NCBI GenBank assembly: GCA_035649235.1
Contig: DASRJX010000258.1
Coordinates: 1 to 21,201 of the forward strand
DNA: 21,201 nt
DNA from: DASRJX01 sp035649235
GTDB taxonomy: Bacteria > Acidobacteriota > Polarisedimenticolia > Gp22-AA2
Direction: 5' to 3'
Each line of letters opens with the position of its first letter. Within the stretch, counting starts at the first letter, position 1. A program made the translations under genes and the position numbers. Shown piece after piece: positions 12,594-20,093 of this stretch. The notes beneath the pieces are model-generated. The model did no database searches and had not been told where the DNA came from. It worked only from the letters and a program-made list of their open reading frames with translations.

Positions 12594-13660
12594 TCCGCGG
12601 CGCTGGTGCGTCGATGCTCGTCCTGGCCGCAGCCCCGATGCTCGCCGTGGCCGTGACGCTGGCGTTCGTGGCCCTGGCTTCGTCTCCGATCGTTGCGTTG
12701 GCCGCCGGCCGAAGCGACGACGCGCCCGGGGCGCGAGGCTCCGCATCGCGGGAGGGGAGCCCGCGGACATCGATCGAGGCCGCTCGACGCGCCAAGCAGA
12801 ACTATTTCCGCGACCATCCGTTCTCTCCGCTGCGCGCCTTCGCCCGCCACGACTTCCTGCCGTTCGAGCCGGGTCGCGAGCCGACGGCGATTGTCGGCGC
12901 CGGAGAGGGCGCAGAGGTCCGGCTCGACGCGCCGGGAATTCCCCCCGACTTGATCCGCATCACCGTCCTGAACCCACAAAGCGCGGGAGGACCGTACCGT
13001 TTCCGTCTGGAGCGACGGGCGCCTGGAGGGGACATCCGGCTCGACGGCACGGCACTTGCGGAAGAAGGGCCCGAGGCGACCACGGTCGTGCCGGAGGAGA
13101 CGAAGATCGAGATCGGGCCGTTCGCGATCCGGCCCTACGTTCAGGCGGAGGCCGGCATCCTGATCCTGTTCGACAGCCGGCGGACGGAAGGGACGCTCTT
13201 CGTGGCCCCGGCCGATTTTCCCGTGGACCTCGCCTGGAGATTCCGCCTGCCTCTCGTCCGCGTCCCGGAGCCGGAGACGGTCCGGATGCAGACATCGCTC
13301 GGCCGCGTGAAGGAGTATCGCCGCGTCGGCTATTTCGAAATCGATCCGCCCCCCGGGTCGGGTGGCGGCGGGAAAGTGCGGGTCTTCGCCTACCAGCCCA
13401 CCTTTGCGCAGAAGAAGGACGAGGCTCTCTCGATCCTGTTCACCGACCTGACGACGGGCAAGGAGACCTACCCCGCCGGCCGTTACATCGACGTGACGCC
13501 CCCGACCGACGGCCTCTACACCCTCGACTTCAACGCCGCCTACAACCCTCTCTGCGCCTACACCGACGTCTACAACTGCCCCATCCCGCCGCGGGAGAAC
13601 GCCCTCCCCGTCGCCGTTCGCGCCGGCGAGTTGGACTACCGCGGCCGCAAACCGCACTGA
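12590..13660 (+). CDS. Exported DUF1684 family protein
   Basis: A 356-residue protein. GTG 12590 overlaps the glycosylase stop by four bases and is preceded by GGTGGGGAGG; ATG 12614 is an alternative. A signal peptide or anchor covers about residues 8-40 (MLVLAAAPMLAVAVTLAFVA...). Residues 60-95 (RRAKQNYFRDHPFSPL) and the C-terminal motifs TYPAGRYIDVTPP (293-305), LDFNAAYNPLCAYTDVYNCP (312-331) and PPRENALPVAVRAGE (333-347) are the DUF1684 signature. The family has no known activity; the asparagine/tyrosine/cysteine motif is almost invariant and resembles a ligand or metal pocket. As last gene of the operon it is expected to act outside the cytoplasm, in line with an envelope role of the upstream genes. 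The 64 bp that follow, up to the protease end, hold only a weak CCC/GGG hairpin. Confidence 0.85.
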   Translation: MIRGAGASMLVLAAAPMLAVAVTLAFVALASSPIVALAAGRSDDAPGARGSASREGSPRTSIEAARRAKQNYFRDHPFSPLRAFARHDFLPFEPGREPTAIVGAGEGAEVRLDAPGIPPDLIRITVLNPQSAGGPYRFRLERRAPGGDIRLDGTALAEEGPEATTVVPEETKIEIGPFAIRPYVQAEAGILILFDSRRTEGTLFVAPADFPVDLAWRFRLPLVRVPEPETVRMQTSLGRVKEYRRVGYFEIDPPPGSGGGGKVRVFAYQPTFAQKKDEALSILFTDLTTGKETYPAGRYIDVTPPTDGLYTLDFNAAYNPLCAYTDVYNCPIPPRENALPVAVRAGELDYRGRKPH

Positions 13661-13724
13661 GCATCTCCCACGCCCGGACCCCCGTACGAAGGGTGTTTCA
13701 GCGGCCGCACCACTTGCTCTCAGA

Positions 13725-15170
13725 TCAGATGATGACCGGGTAGACCTTGCGGTGCACGTGCGCGCGGTCGATCGTCCGCCCACCGTCGAGCTCCCAGTGG
13801 ACCAGGGCCACGAACTGGTCCTCCACGAAGCAGCGGCCCAGGAGGCCGGCTAGATCGACGGGCGAGCCGACGGGCAGCCGGCGTGTCGAGCCTCCCAGGA
13901 GATCGGAGCCGGGCAGAAGGGCTCCCATGGCCGGCTGCTCCAGGAACAGCTCGGCCTCCGGATCTGCCATCCGGGCGCGGGCCTCGCGCGACATCGAGTC
14001 GAGGGCGATGGTGCCCTGTCCATGACGCGCCGGCCGCGCCGGGGTCAGGCGGAGCCCGGTGTGCAGGAAGAAGTCGTCGAGTGGATCGGGGCGCGGGTCG
14101 TCCGGCCGGAGGCCGGTCGTGAGCTCGATCGGCACGACGCGCCCCGAGCGCTCGACCTCCAGGGTCACCAGGGCGCCGGTGGCCAGATCGAGGACGGCGT
14201 CGAGCGACTCGAAGTTGTCGCGCACCAGCCGGCCCCCGACCGTCACGAGGCGGTCGCCGGGCCGGAAGCCCGCCTGCGCGGCCGGACTTCCGGGCAGGAC
14301 CTGGCGCACCACGGGGCCATCCTCCGCGCGCGGCGCGCGTCCTCCGGCCCCCGCCAGGAGAGAGTCCTCGAGGAGCAGGCCGATCCAGGGCCAGTCGGCG
14401 CGCGGCCCCTGGCCCATCCTCTGGGCCGAACGGAGCGCGTGGCTCGCGGGGATGAAGAGACCCGAGGATGAGGGCCGATCGCCCTGCGCTGCCTCGTCGG
14501 GGTCGACGATCTCGAGACCCGGAACACCGACCAGCTCGCCTGCCGCATTCAGAATGGCGCCGCCCGAGTCGCCGGGACCGATCGGAGCTTCGACCTCGGC
14601 CCAGAACTCGATCGGCCGGGCGCCCACCCGCACGCGCCGCCGCGCGCCGATCCGCCCGTGGCCGATCTCCTGGCCCCGGTCGTCCCGGTTGCCGACGACG
14701 AAGACCGGCGTCCCGGACGGGGGAACGCCGCCCGGCGAGAAGGAGACCGGCCGGTAGCCCGATCCCGTGGCCCGGATGAGCGCCAGGTCCGACTCTTCAT
14801 CGAGTGCGATCACGCGCGCGGTCTCCTCCCGGCCCGACACCAGCCGCACCTTCACCTCCAAGGTCCCCGCCACCACGTGCGCGCTGGTCAGGATCAGTCC
14901 ATCCTCTTTGATCACGACGCCGGAGCCGGCCCCGGTTCCCTTGACCTCGCGCAGCTCGAACCGGCCGTTCCGCCAGGCGGGCCGCTTGAGGACCTCGCGC
15001 ACCCGCACGCCGACGACGCTCCCGATCGCCGCCGTGACCGCGGCGGGCAAGGTGCCGCGATCCGCGGACGGAGCCGCGGCGACGGGCGTGAGCCATGGCA
15101 GCGCGGGAAGCCGATCCACGGATGACGCGAGCAGGAGTAGAGCGACGAGGACGGGCGGGCGTCGGCGCAT
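13725..15170 (-). CDS. HtrA-like trypsin-type serine protease with PDZ domain, periplasmic
   Basis: A 481-residue exported protease. ATG at 15170 opens a Sec signal peptide (MRRRPPVLVALLLLASS, cleavage probably near VAAAP at 30-34). The chymotrypsin-like fold spans about 45-245 with an intact triad: His98 in LTSAHVVAG, Asp128 in DEESDLALI and Ser202 in GPGDSGGAIL. A PDZ domain follows at about 262-352 (GSPAAQAGFRPGDRLVTVGG). The remaining 130 residues contain a run like the start of a second, degenerate PDZ (FFLHTGLRLTPARPA) and no further motif I recognise. HtrA/DegP relatives degrade or refold damaged envelope proteins. No Shine-Dalgarno precedes the ATG; a TATATT box ends just 10 bases before it. 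The in-frame sequence continues open upstream across the divergent gene, but the signal peptide fixes the start. Confidence 0.9.
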   Translation of the reverse strand: MRRRPPVLVALLLLASSVDRLPALPWLTPVAAAPSADRGTLPAAVTAAIGSVVGVRVREVLKRPAWRNGRFELREVKGTGAGSGVVIKEDGLILTSAHVVAGTLEVKVRLVSGREETARVIALDEESDLALIRATGSGYRPVSFSPGGVPPSGTPVFVVGNRDDRGQEIGHGRIGARRRVRVGARPIEFWAEVEAPIGPGDSGGAILNAAGELVGVPGLEIVDPDEAAQGDRPSSSGLFIPASHALRSAQRMGQGPRADWPWIGLLLEDSLLAGAGGRAPRAEDGPVVRQVLPGSPAAQAGFRPGDRLVTVGGRLVRDNFESLDAVLDLATGALVTLEVERSGRVVPIELTTGLRPDDPRPDPLDDFFLHTGLRLTPARPARHGQGTIALDSMSREARARMADPEAELFLEQPAMGALLPGSDLLGGSTRRLPVGSPVDLAGLLGRCFVEDQFVALVHWELDGGRTIDRAHVHRKVYPVII

Positions 15171-15180
15171 GGGCGACAGG

Positions 15181-15188
15181 AATATAAT
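15181..15188. promoter_or_regulatory. Shared AT-rich -10 patch between protease and TonB_C fusion genes
   Basis: In a GC-rich 69-bp divergent spacer, AATATAAT stands out. On the plus strand TATAAT (15183-15188) is a perfect -10, giving a start near 15195 and a leader of about 45 nt for the gene at 15240. On the minus strand TATATT (15186-15181) would start transcription within a few bases of the protease ATG at 15170. No good -35 is visible for either, which suggests activator dependence or another sigma factor. Confidence 0.4.
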
Positions 15189-15239
15189 TTCCACATCGCC
15201 ACAAAGCCCGCGGGGGCGGCGAGGAAAAAAGGAAGGATC

Positions 15240-17330
15240 GTGCCGTCGACAGGTCGCGTGCTCACCTGCATTCTGGTCTTGGTCACGGCCTTGGTGCGTC
15301 AGGAACCCGACGCCAGAAGCGCGAACGAGCCCGTACGCGAGGTCGTCCCGGCGGAGGATCTGGCAAGCGGCGGGTTGTTCGCGAAAGGTCTGGTCGACTT
15401 CCTCGGCTGGGCGCATCCGCCGGACGGGCGGTGCGGGTCGGTGGAGCGGATCGAGGTCCTGGCGCACTGGCCGGGTGGTCTGAGAGCCCGTTACGAGATC
15501 TCGTGCGGCGGCGAGAGGCGCCGCCTCGAGGCCTTGCTCTCGACGCGGGAAGGACAGGGCGTATGGCAGGTCTCCGCCGGCTTCGAGACCGATCAGGCCG
15601 ATTTCCACGCCGCGCTGAAGGCGCGCGTGCTCCGCATCCCGAAAGAGACGATTCCCGGGGGGGAGGCGGCGCGCGAGCCGGCCGATTTCGAAACCGGCGC
15701 TCCGGCCGAAGTCGGGCCGCCGCCCGGAAACGTCCCGGAGGGCCGGGACTCGCCGCTGGACGGCGTCGTATCCCCCGAGGGGCGCCGGCAGGTGTCGCCG
15801 GATTTCCCGGAGGCGGCGGGCCGAGCCCGGATGATCGGAGAGGCCCATGTGGAGCTGCTGGTCGACGTGTCGCCCCGCGGCACCCCGGACAGGGCCCGCC
15901 TGCTGCGCGGCCCCGAGCCCGACCTGGGGATGCGCCGGGCCGCCCAGGAGGCGGTGCTGCGCTGGAGCTTCTCCCCGGCCTTGCTCCGGGGACGGGCGGT
16001 GCGCTACTTCGCTCCCATCGAGATCACCTTCGATGGACTGCCTCCCGAGTCGCGAGCCTGGTCGCACAGGGCGCTCTACGATCTCGAGGCCGTCGTCTTC
16101 GACGATGTGGCTCCCGCCGAGGAGGCGATCCGGCGGCTGCGGGCGGGCGAGCCCCTCGAGGAGGTAGCGCCCGAGAGCGCCCTCGACGGCGACTGGGGCC
16201 TGGTGCCGGCCGCCAACCTGCCAGCGCCGGTCCGGAAGGATCTCCACGAGGCGATGATCGGGGCCTGGGTCGGACCCTCGCCCGGCGACGGGAAGCAGTA
16301 CGTGACGCGCAAGCGTGGCGAGGTCTATTACGGCATCCTGCCCTCCGGGAGCCCCAGCCTGAGCTATCAGGTGGTGCACCAGAAAGGGGTGCCGGCGGGA
16401 GACCAGCTGCGACGGGCCCTCGACGAGGACATCCTCGCCTTCCTGGCGGAGCGCCAGCGCCGCGATTACATGAACGAGGCGGCCCGCCTCATGGGGATCC
16501 GGCAGAAGCGCACGCGCGCCGGCCAGCTGATCATCCATACCGACGTCCTCAATGACGCCGAGGTCAGCCTGCTGCAGGGGATCGTGGCCGCCGCCTTCAA
16601 GGCGCATCAGGATTTCTGGGCCGGGTTGACGACGCTCCGGCTTTTCCGCCAGCCCGTCATGGTCTATGCCTTCGGACGCAGGGGCGACCACCAGAAGGTG
16701 CAGCAGATCTGGCAGGGTGGCCGGGTGTCCGCTCCGCCCGCGACTGTGGGCGAATACATCCCGGCCTCCCGGATCCTGGCCTTTCCCTGCGAGTCGACCG
16801 CGGGTCACCTGCCGATCCCGATCGCCGTCCACGAGTCCATCCACATGCTCAATTACGAGCGGGTCTACGGCCCGCGCGGCCGGCCGTCGAAGTGGTTCGA
16901 GGAGGGTCTGGCGAACTACTTCGGTTTCTCGCAGGTGGACGGGCAGCTGCGCATCGACCCGGGCGCGATCCGCCGCTCGGGGACGATCACCGCCGGCGAC
17001 GTGCGCGTGCAGTTCGATCCGCGGGCCGAGCTGCGCGAGCACCTGCGCCGGACGCGCGAGGAGGGTCCTGTGGCCCTGCGGCAGCTCCTCGCCTCGTCCT
17101 CCGACGACCCGCTCTGGAGCGGCGCCCGCTCGGCGCGCGCCTACGGCGCCGCATGGACCCTGGTGCACTTCCTCCTGCACGGAGATCGAGGACGCCGCGC
17201 GCCGGCGTTCAGGGAGTATGCTGCGCGCGAGGCGCGCGGCGGCGGCGGCCCGAAGGCCTTCGAGGAGGTCTTCGGACCCCGGCTGGACGCCCTGGAAGCG
17301 GCCTGGCACGCCTACGAGGAGACTTTGTGA
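15240..17330 (+). CDS. Exported fusion: TonB C-terminal domain, parvulin-like region and HEXXH metallopeptidase domain
   Basis: A 696-residue protein starting at GTG 15240 after AAAAAAGGAAGGATC. The N-terminus (VLTCILVLVTALV, 7-19) is a signal peptide or anchor. Residues 50-130 are unassigned. Residues 185-264 resemble the TonB C-terminal domain as used in energy-transducer-like proteins (GEAHVELLVDVSPRGTPDRA; AVLRWSFSPALLRGRAV). Residues 278-372 read like a parvulin peptidyl-prolyl isomerase of the SurA/PpiC type (AEEAIRRLRAGEPLEEVA; GDWGLVPAANLPAPVR), followed by a SurA-like helix. Residues 430-690 are a peptidase MA-like zinc protease: HESIH (531-535) supplies two histidines and the catalytic glutamate, and WFEEGLANYF (552-561) the third ligand. 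It should act in the periplasm. The downstream TPR gene overlaps it by four bases; the HtrA-like protease is divergent. The individual domain calls vary in strength, the protease being the surest. Confidence 0.8.
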   Translation: MPSTGRVLTCILVLVTALVRQEPDARSANEPVREVVPAEDLASGGLFAKGLVDFLGWAHPPDGRCGSVERIEVLAHWPGGLRARYEISCGGERRRLEALLSTREGQGVWQVSAGFETDQADFHAALKARVLRIPKETIPGGEAAREPADFETGAPAEVGPPPGNVPEGRDSPLDGVVSPEGRRQVSPDFPEAAGRARMIGEAHVELLVDVSPRGTPDRARLLRGPEPDLGMRRAAQEAVLRWSFSPALLRGRAVRYFAPIEITFDGLPPESRAWSHRALYDLEAVVFDDVAPAEEAIRRLRAGEPLEEVAPESALDGDWGLVPAANLPAPVRKDLHEAMIGAWVGPSPGDGKQYVTRKRGEVYYGILPSGSPSLSYQVVHQKGVPAGDQLRRALDEDILAFLAERQRRDYMNEAARLMGIRQKRTRAGQLIIHTDVLNDAEVSLLQGIVAAAFKAHQDFWAGLTTLRLFRQPVMVYAFGRRGDHQKVQQIWQGGRVSAPPATVGEYIPASRILAFPCESTAGHLPIPIAVHESIHMLNYERVYGPRGRPSKWFEEGLANYFGFSQVDGQLRIDPGAIRRSGTITAGDVRVQFDPRAELREHLRRTREEGPVALRQLLASSSDDPLWSGARSARAYGAAWTLVHFLLHGDRGRRAPAFREYAAREARGGGGPKAFEEVFGPRLDALEAAWHAYEETL

Positions 17331-18364
17331 CACCACCTGACGAAGACCTCGGCGACAAGGAGACGGACGTCCTGGAAGCCGACGACGACTTCGATCGGGA
17401 GGAGGACGAAGGCGCCGAAGACGCCAAGGAGGCAGGCTATCTCTGGAGCTTCGATCGGCAGGAGCACGAGCTCCCCGAGGAGTATCCGGCCCACATGGAG
17501 ATCCTCGACGATCTGGAGGCGGAGGAGATCCTGGAGCTCGATCTGACGGGGCGGAGCGACTACATCCTGTGGGCCGCCGCCCAGTCGCTGGAGGAGCAGG
17601 GACGCTCCCCCGAGGCCATCGACCTGCTGCGTCGCCTCGCCGCGAGCACCGGCGGTCATCCGGCCCTCTCCTACCCCGAGATCCGGCTGCGGTTGCACGA
17701 CCTGCTGGTGGAGCGCGGCGACTACGAGGAGGCCCTCGCGGTGCTGGAGAGCGTGGAGCGCGATCATCCCGAGCGGAAGGAATCCTGCCGGGAGCGCCGC
17801 GCCGAGACGATGGTTCTCTCGGGCCGGAAGGACGAGGGCCTCCGCCTGTTCGAGGAAGCCGCCTCCGCGATCCCGGACGACCCGTGGGTGCCGCTGACGG
17901 CGGCCTGGGCCCTGGTCAGGGTGGGCGATTACGAGAGCGCCACCTCCTGGATGGGCCGCGGCGAGCGGGCCGCCCGCCGTCTGGAGGACGAGCAGGAGAC
18001 GCGCGCGGCGATGGCCGAGGTGGACCGGCTGCGCGACGAGGCGCGCGCCCGCAGCGCGCGCCGGGTCTTCGCCGGCAGGCCCGAACCGGCGGTCGGTGAG
18101 GGATTCGCCGAGAGAAAACAGGCCCTCCTCGCCGACCTGGATGCCGAAGAGGCTCGTCTGACACGGGATCCGCCGCGCTCGGAGGAGGACCGGCAGTCAG
18201 CCATCGACCGTCTCGTCACGCTGCACCGGCGCGCCTCGGCCGCCTGGGATGACGCCGTGGAGCGCCGACAGGACGAGGCCATCGCCTCGCTGGAGGAGCT
18301 TCAGTGGGAGGTGGTCGAGCTGGCAGAGCGCTTCGGGATCCGAATCCCCGGGACCGAAGAGTAG
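17327..18364 (+). CDS. Acidic TPR-repeat protein
   Basis: A 345-residue protein starting with GTG 17327 in a GTGA overlap with the upstream stop, so translation is coupled to the metallopeptidase fusion. There is no signal peptide, and residues 1-75 are extremely rich in Asp and Glu (for example EADDDFDREEDEGAEDAKEA). Residues 78-216 contain about four helical hairpins with TPR spacing: AAQSLEEQGRSPEAIDLLRR, LHDLLVERGDYEEALAVLES, AETMVLSGRKDEGLRLFEEA and AWALVRVGDYESATSWMGRG. Residues 225-335 are long charged helices, likely coiled coil. TPRs mediate protein-protein contacts; the acidic head may keep the protein soluble or mimic nucleic acid. The partner is unknown. Being cytoplasmic while its coupled neighbour is exported is odd, unless it acts before export. 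Confidence 0.78.
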   Translation: MTPPDEDLGDKETDVLEADDDFDREEDEGAEDAKEAGYLWSFDRQEHELPEEYPAHMEILDDLEAEEILELDLTGRSDYILWAAAQSLEEQGRSPEAIDLLRRLAASTGGHPALSYPEIRLRLHDLLVERGDYEEALAVLESVERDHPERKESCRERRAETMVLSGRKDEGLRLFEEAASAIPDDPWVPLTAAWALVRVGDYESATSWMGRGERAARRLEDEQETRAAMAEVDRLRDEARARSARRVFAGRPEPAVGEGFAERKQALLADLDAEEARLTRDPPRSEEDRQSAIDRLVTLHRRASAAWDDAVERRQDEAIASLEELQWEVVELAERFGIRIPGTEE

Positions 18365-18379
18365 GCGTCAAGCGAACGA

Positions 18380-18415
18380 GCCGCCTTCCGGAACCCTTCG
18401 GTGTCGGAAGGCGGC
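18380..18415. terminator. Bidirectional hairpin terminator between convergent genes
   Basis: GCCGCCTTCCG (18380-18390) and CGGAAGGCGGC (18405-18415) form a perfect 11-bp stem with a 14-nt loop, lying between the TPR gene stop (18364) and the convergent thioredoxin-fold gene stop (18449). There is no T tract on either side, as is common in GC-rich genomes, so termination efficiency or a role in RNA 3'-end protection cannot be told apart. Confidence 0.65.
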
Positions 18416-18448
18416 GCGAGAATCGTCGCGACTATCGGGTGCCGGCTC

Positions 18449-19531
18449 TTACTTTCCGGAACGGTCCAGCTCGCGGTCGATGATCTCGCTGAAGGATTCG
18501 ACTCCGCGAGCGCCGACGATCATGATGCCGTTGATGAAGAAGGTCGGCGTTCCAGTAACCCCGTATTTCTGACCGTCCTGGAAGTCCTTCTGCACCTCGC
18601 TGCGGAACTTGCCGGAATCGAGGCAGCCCTTGAACGTGTCCTTGTTGAGCCCGATGGAGCCGGCCGTCTCCACGAGATCGGGCGCGGCGAGTTTCGCCTG
18701 GTTCCCGAACATCGCGCCGTGCATCTCCCAGAACTTCCCCTGCTCCTCGGCGCACTCGCTGGCCATCGAAGCGGTCTCGGCGTTCTGGTGGAAGGAGAGC
18801 GGGTAGTCGCGGTAGATGAGGCGCACCTTGTCGCCGTACTTCTTCATGACCTCGTCGACCACGGTCTCGGCGCGGCTGCAGAACGGGCACTGGTAGTCGG
18901 AGAACTCGACGATGGTGACGGGCGCGCTCGCAGGCCCCCCCTTGACCGGATCGTCATCGGCGGAGACCTGGACGCGCGGCGGCTCGAGCATCACCTTGAC
19001 GCCGTACTTCTGGCGGAGCTGCTTGATGAAGTCGGCCTGCACGCCGGCCATCTTCTGCTGCTTCAGCATGGCGCTGATCTGGGGCCCGATCTGCTCTTTG
19101 GTCTGGGTGCCCATGCGCGCCTTGTTCGCCTCGTAATAGGCGTCGACCTCGGCCTGGCTCGGAGCCGGCGCCTTGGCGGAGATCTCCGTCTCGAGCAGCT
19201 GCTCCTTGGTCACTCCCTTGGCCTTCGCCTCGCGATCGAAGAGCTCGTCGTTGATGATGCCGTCGAGGGTCTGCTGCCGCGCTTCGAACTCCTGCTGGCG
19301 CACCTTCATCAAGGATGCGGCCGCCTTCAGATCGAGCTCCTCGAAGGTGATCGATCGGTCGCCGACCTTCGCCACGACGCCCCCGGTGCCAGCCGCGGCG
19401 GAGACCGGTGCGGCCGTGGCCTGGGACTTTTTGCCCTTGTCCGCCCCGCCGCTGGCGGCGTTGCAGGCGAACATCGCGATAACGCAGGCGAGCATCGCGA
19501 TCGGGAGTGATTTCTGCAGGGGGCGTTCCAT
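18449..19531 (-). CDS. SurA-type N-region fused to DsbA-like thioredoxin domain, probable lipoprotein
   Basis: A 360-residue exported protein. ATG at 19531 follows a perfect AAGGAGG. The signal (LPIAMLACVIAMFAC) ends in cysteines at 16 and 23, one of which may be lipidated, though the lipobox is not canonical. Residues 50-175 resemble the N-terminal chaperone region of SurA/PpiC foldases (VVAKVGDRSITFEELDLKAA; LDGIINDELFDREAKAKGVT), but no parvulin domain follows. Instead residues 200-357 form a DsbA/Thioredoxin_4 domain with CPFC (215-218) in EFSDYQCPFCSRAE and the cis-proline at 329 in TGTPTFFING. It would therefore bind unfolded clients with one part and form or rearrange their disulfides with the other, in the periplasm. 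Two further cysteines (260, 303) lie in the helical insert. A zinc-ribbon and a TlpA-like gene are divergent from it. Confidence 0.88.
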   Translation of the reverse strand: MERPLQKSLPIAMLACVIAMFACNAASGGADKGKKSQATAAPVSAAAGTGGVVAKVGDRSITFEELDLKAAASLMKVRQQEFEARQQTLDGIINDELFDREAKAKGVTKEQLLETEISAKAPAPSQAEVDAYYEANKARMGTQTKEQIGPQISAMLKQQKMAGVQADFIKQLRQKYGVKVMLEPPRVQVSADDDPVKGGPASAPVTIVEFSDYQCPFCSRAETVVDEVMKKYGDKVRLIYRDYPLSFHQNAETASMASECAEEQGKFWEMHGAMFGNQAKLAAPDLVETAGSIGLNKDTFKGCLDSGKFRSEVQKDFQDGQKYGVTGTPTFFINGIMIVGARGVESFSEIIDRELDRSGK

Positions 19532-19561
19532 ACCATATCCTCCTTGTTTTGGAAGGGGGCT

Positions 19562-19594
19562 ATTGTACACGAAAGACCAAGGACAGGTTAGAAT
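19562..19594. promoter_or_regulatory. Overlapping divergent promoter elements
   Basis: The 106-bp spacer holds TACAAT on the minus strand (19567-19562), about 30 bases before the ATG at 19531, and TAGAAT on the plus strand (19589-19594), about 44 bases before ATG 19638. Neither has a clear -35; TTGTAC (19563-19568) is 20 bases from the plus-strand -10, too far for a standard promoter. The elements are suggestive only. Confidence 0.3.
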
Positions 19595-19637
19595 AGGGGC
19601 CTCCCAGACCCATCCAAGGCAGGAGGTCCGTGCGCCC

Positions 19638-20087
19638 ATGAAGTACCGCCAGCCCGGTTACAGGGACAACGAGTTCAAGGAAGAGCGGGACAAGCGCCGG
19701 CAGGAGGACAGGGGCCCCCGGCCGCCACGCGAGCCCAGGGGCATGCCGCGCGAGGCCCGCCTGGTGCGGCGCTGTTTCCAGTGCGGACACCAGGAGCCGG
19801 CCTCCGAGCCGGTCGAGCCCGGGACCTTCTGCCCCTCGTGCCGGGCGCCCGCGCACTGCTGCCGCAACTGCGTTCATTTCGACCCGGGGGCCCGGTTCGA
19901 GTGCAAGGAGGCGATCCCGACGCGCATCTTCTCCAAGACCGGCAGCAACGAGTGCACCTTCTTCCGTCCGGCCACCGTCCTGGACGCCACCGGCCGCCGG
20001 ATCGCAACCTCGCCGCCCGCAGCCCCAGGCGTGAAGCCGGTGAGCCCCGGGCGCGCCGCGTTCGACGCCCTGTTCAAGAAGAAGTAG
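19638..20087 (+). CDS. Cysteine-rich zinc-ribbon protein
   Basis: A 149-residue cytoplasmic protein from ATG 19638, with AGGAGG at 19621-19626, slightly far from the start. The first 45 residues are highly charged and basic (DNEFKEERDKRRQEDRGPRP). Nine cysteines follow: Cys46 and Cys49 (CFQC) with Cys65 and Cys68 (CPSC) make a classical zinc ribbon. Cys75 and Cys78 in CRNCVHFDPGARFEC, with Cys89 and Cys106 (GSNECTFF), could bind a second metal; Cys74 is extra. The second module, with its HFDP and SNEC-aromatic pattern, recurs in small bacterial proteins of unknown role as far as I recall. The end FDALFKKK is basic. It may bind nucleic acid or the ribosome, which is inference. A thioredoxin-like lipoprotein gene follows after 6 bp. 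Confidence 0.75.
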   Translation: MKYRQPGYRDNEFKEERDKRRQEDRGPRPPREPRGMPREARLVRRCFQCGHQEPASEPVEPGTFCPSCRAPAHCCRNCVHFDPGARFECKEAIPTRIFSKTGSNECTFFRPATVLDATGRRIATSPPAAPGVKPVSPGRAAFDALFKKK

Positions 20088-20093
20088 TCAAGG

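Noticed and set aside
13661..13724. Possible terminator ACCC...GGGT followed by GTTT between the DUF1684 gene and the protease
   Set aside because: The stem is only four base pairs and the T run is short, too weak to list as a terminator.
12572..13783. 403-residue minus-strand frame opposite the DUF1684 gene
   Set aside because: The plus strand carries the DUF1684 signature and GTGA coupling; the minus frame has no recognisable motif.
15171..17336. Minus-strand reading frame that continues open for over 2 kb upstream of the HtrA-like protease, opposite the metallopeptidase fusion gene
   Set aside because: The protease has a clear signal peptide at 15170, and the opposite strand carries recognisable domains with a ribosome site. 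The upstream minus frame has arginine-, glycine- and proline-rich composition typical of antisense frames in GC-rich DNA.
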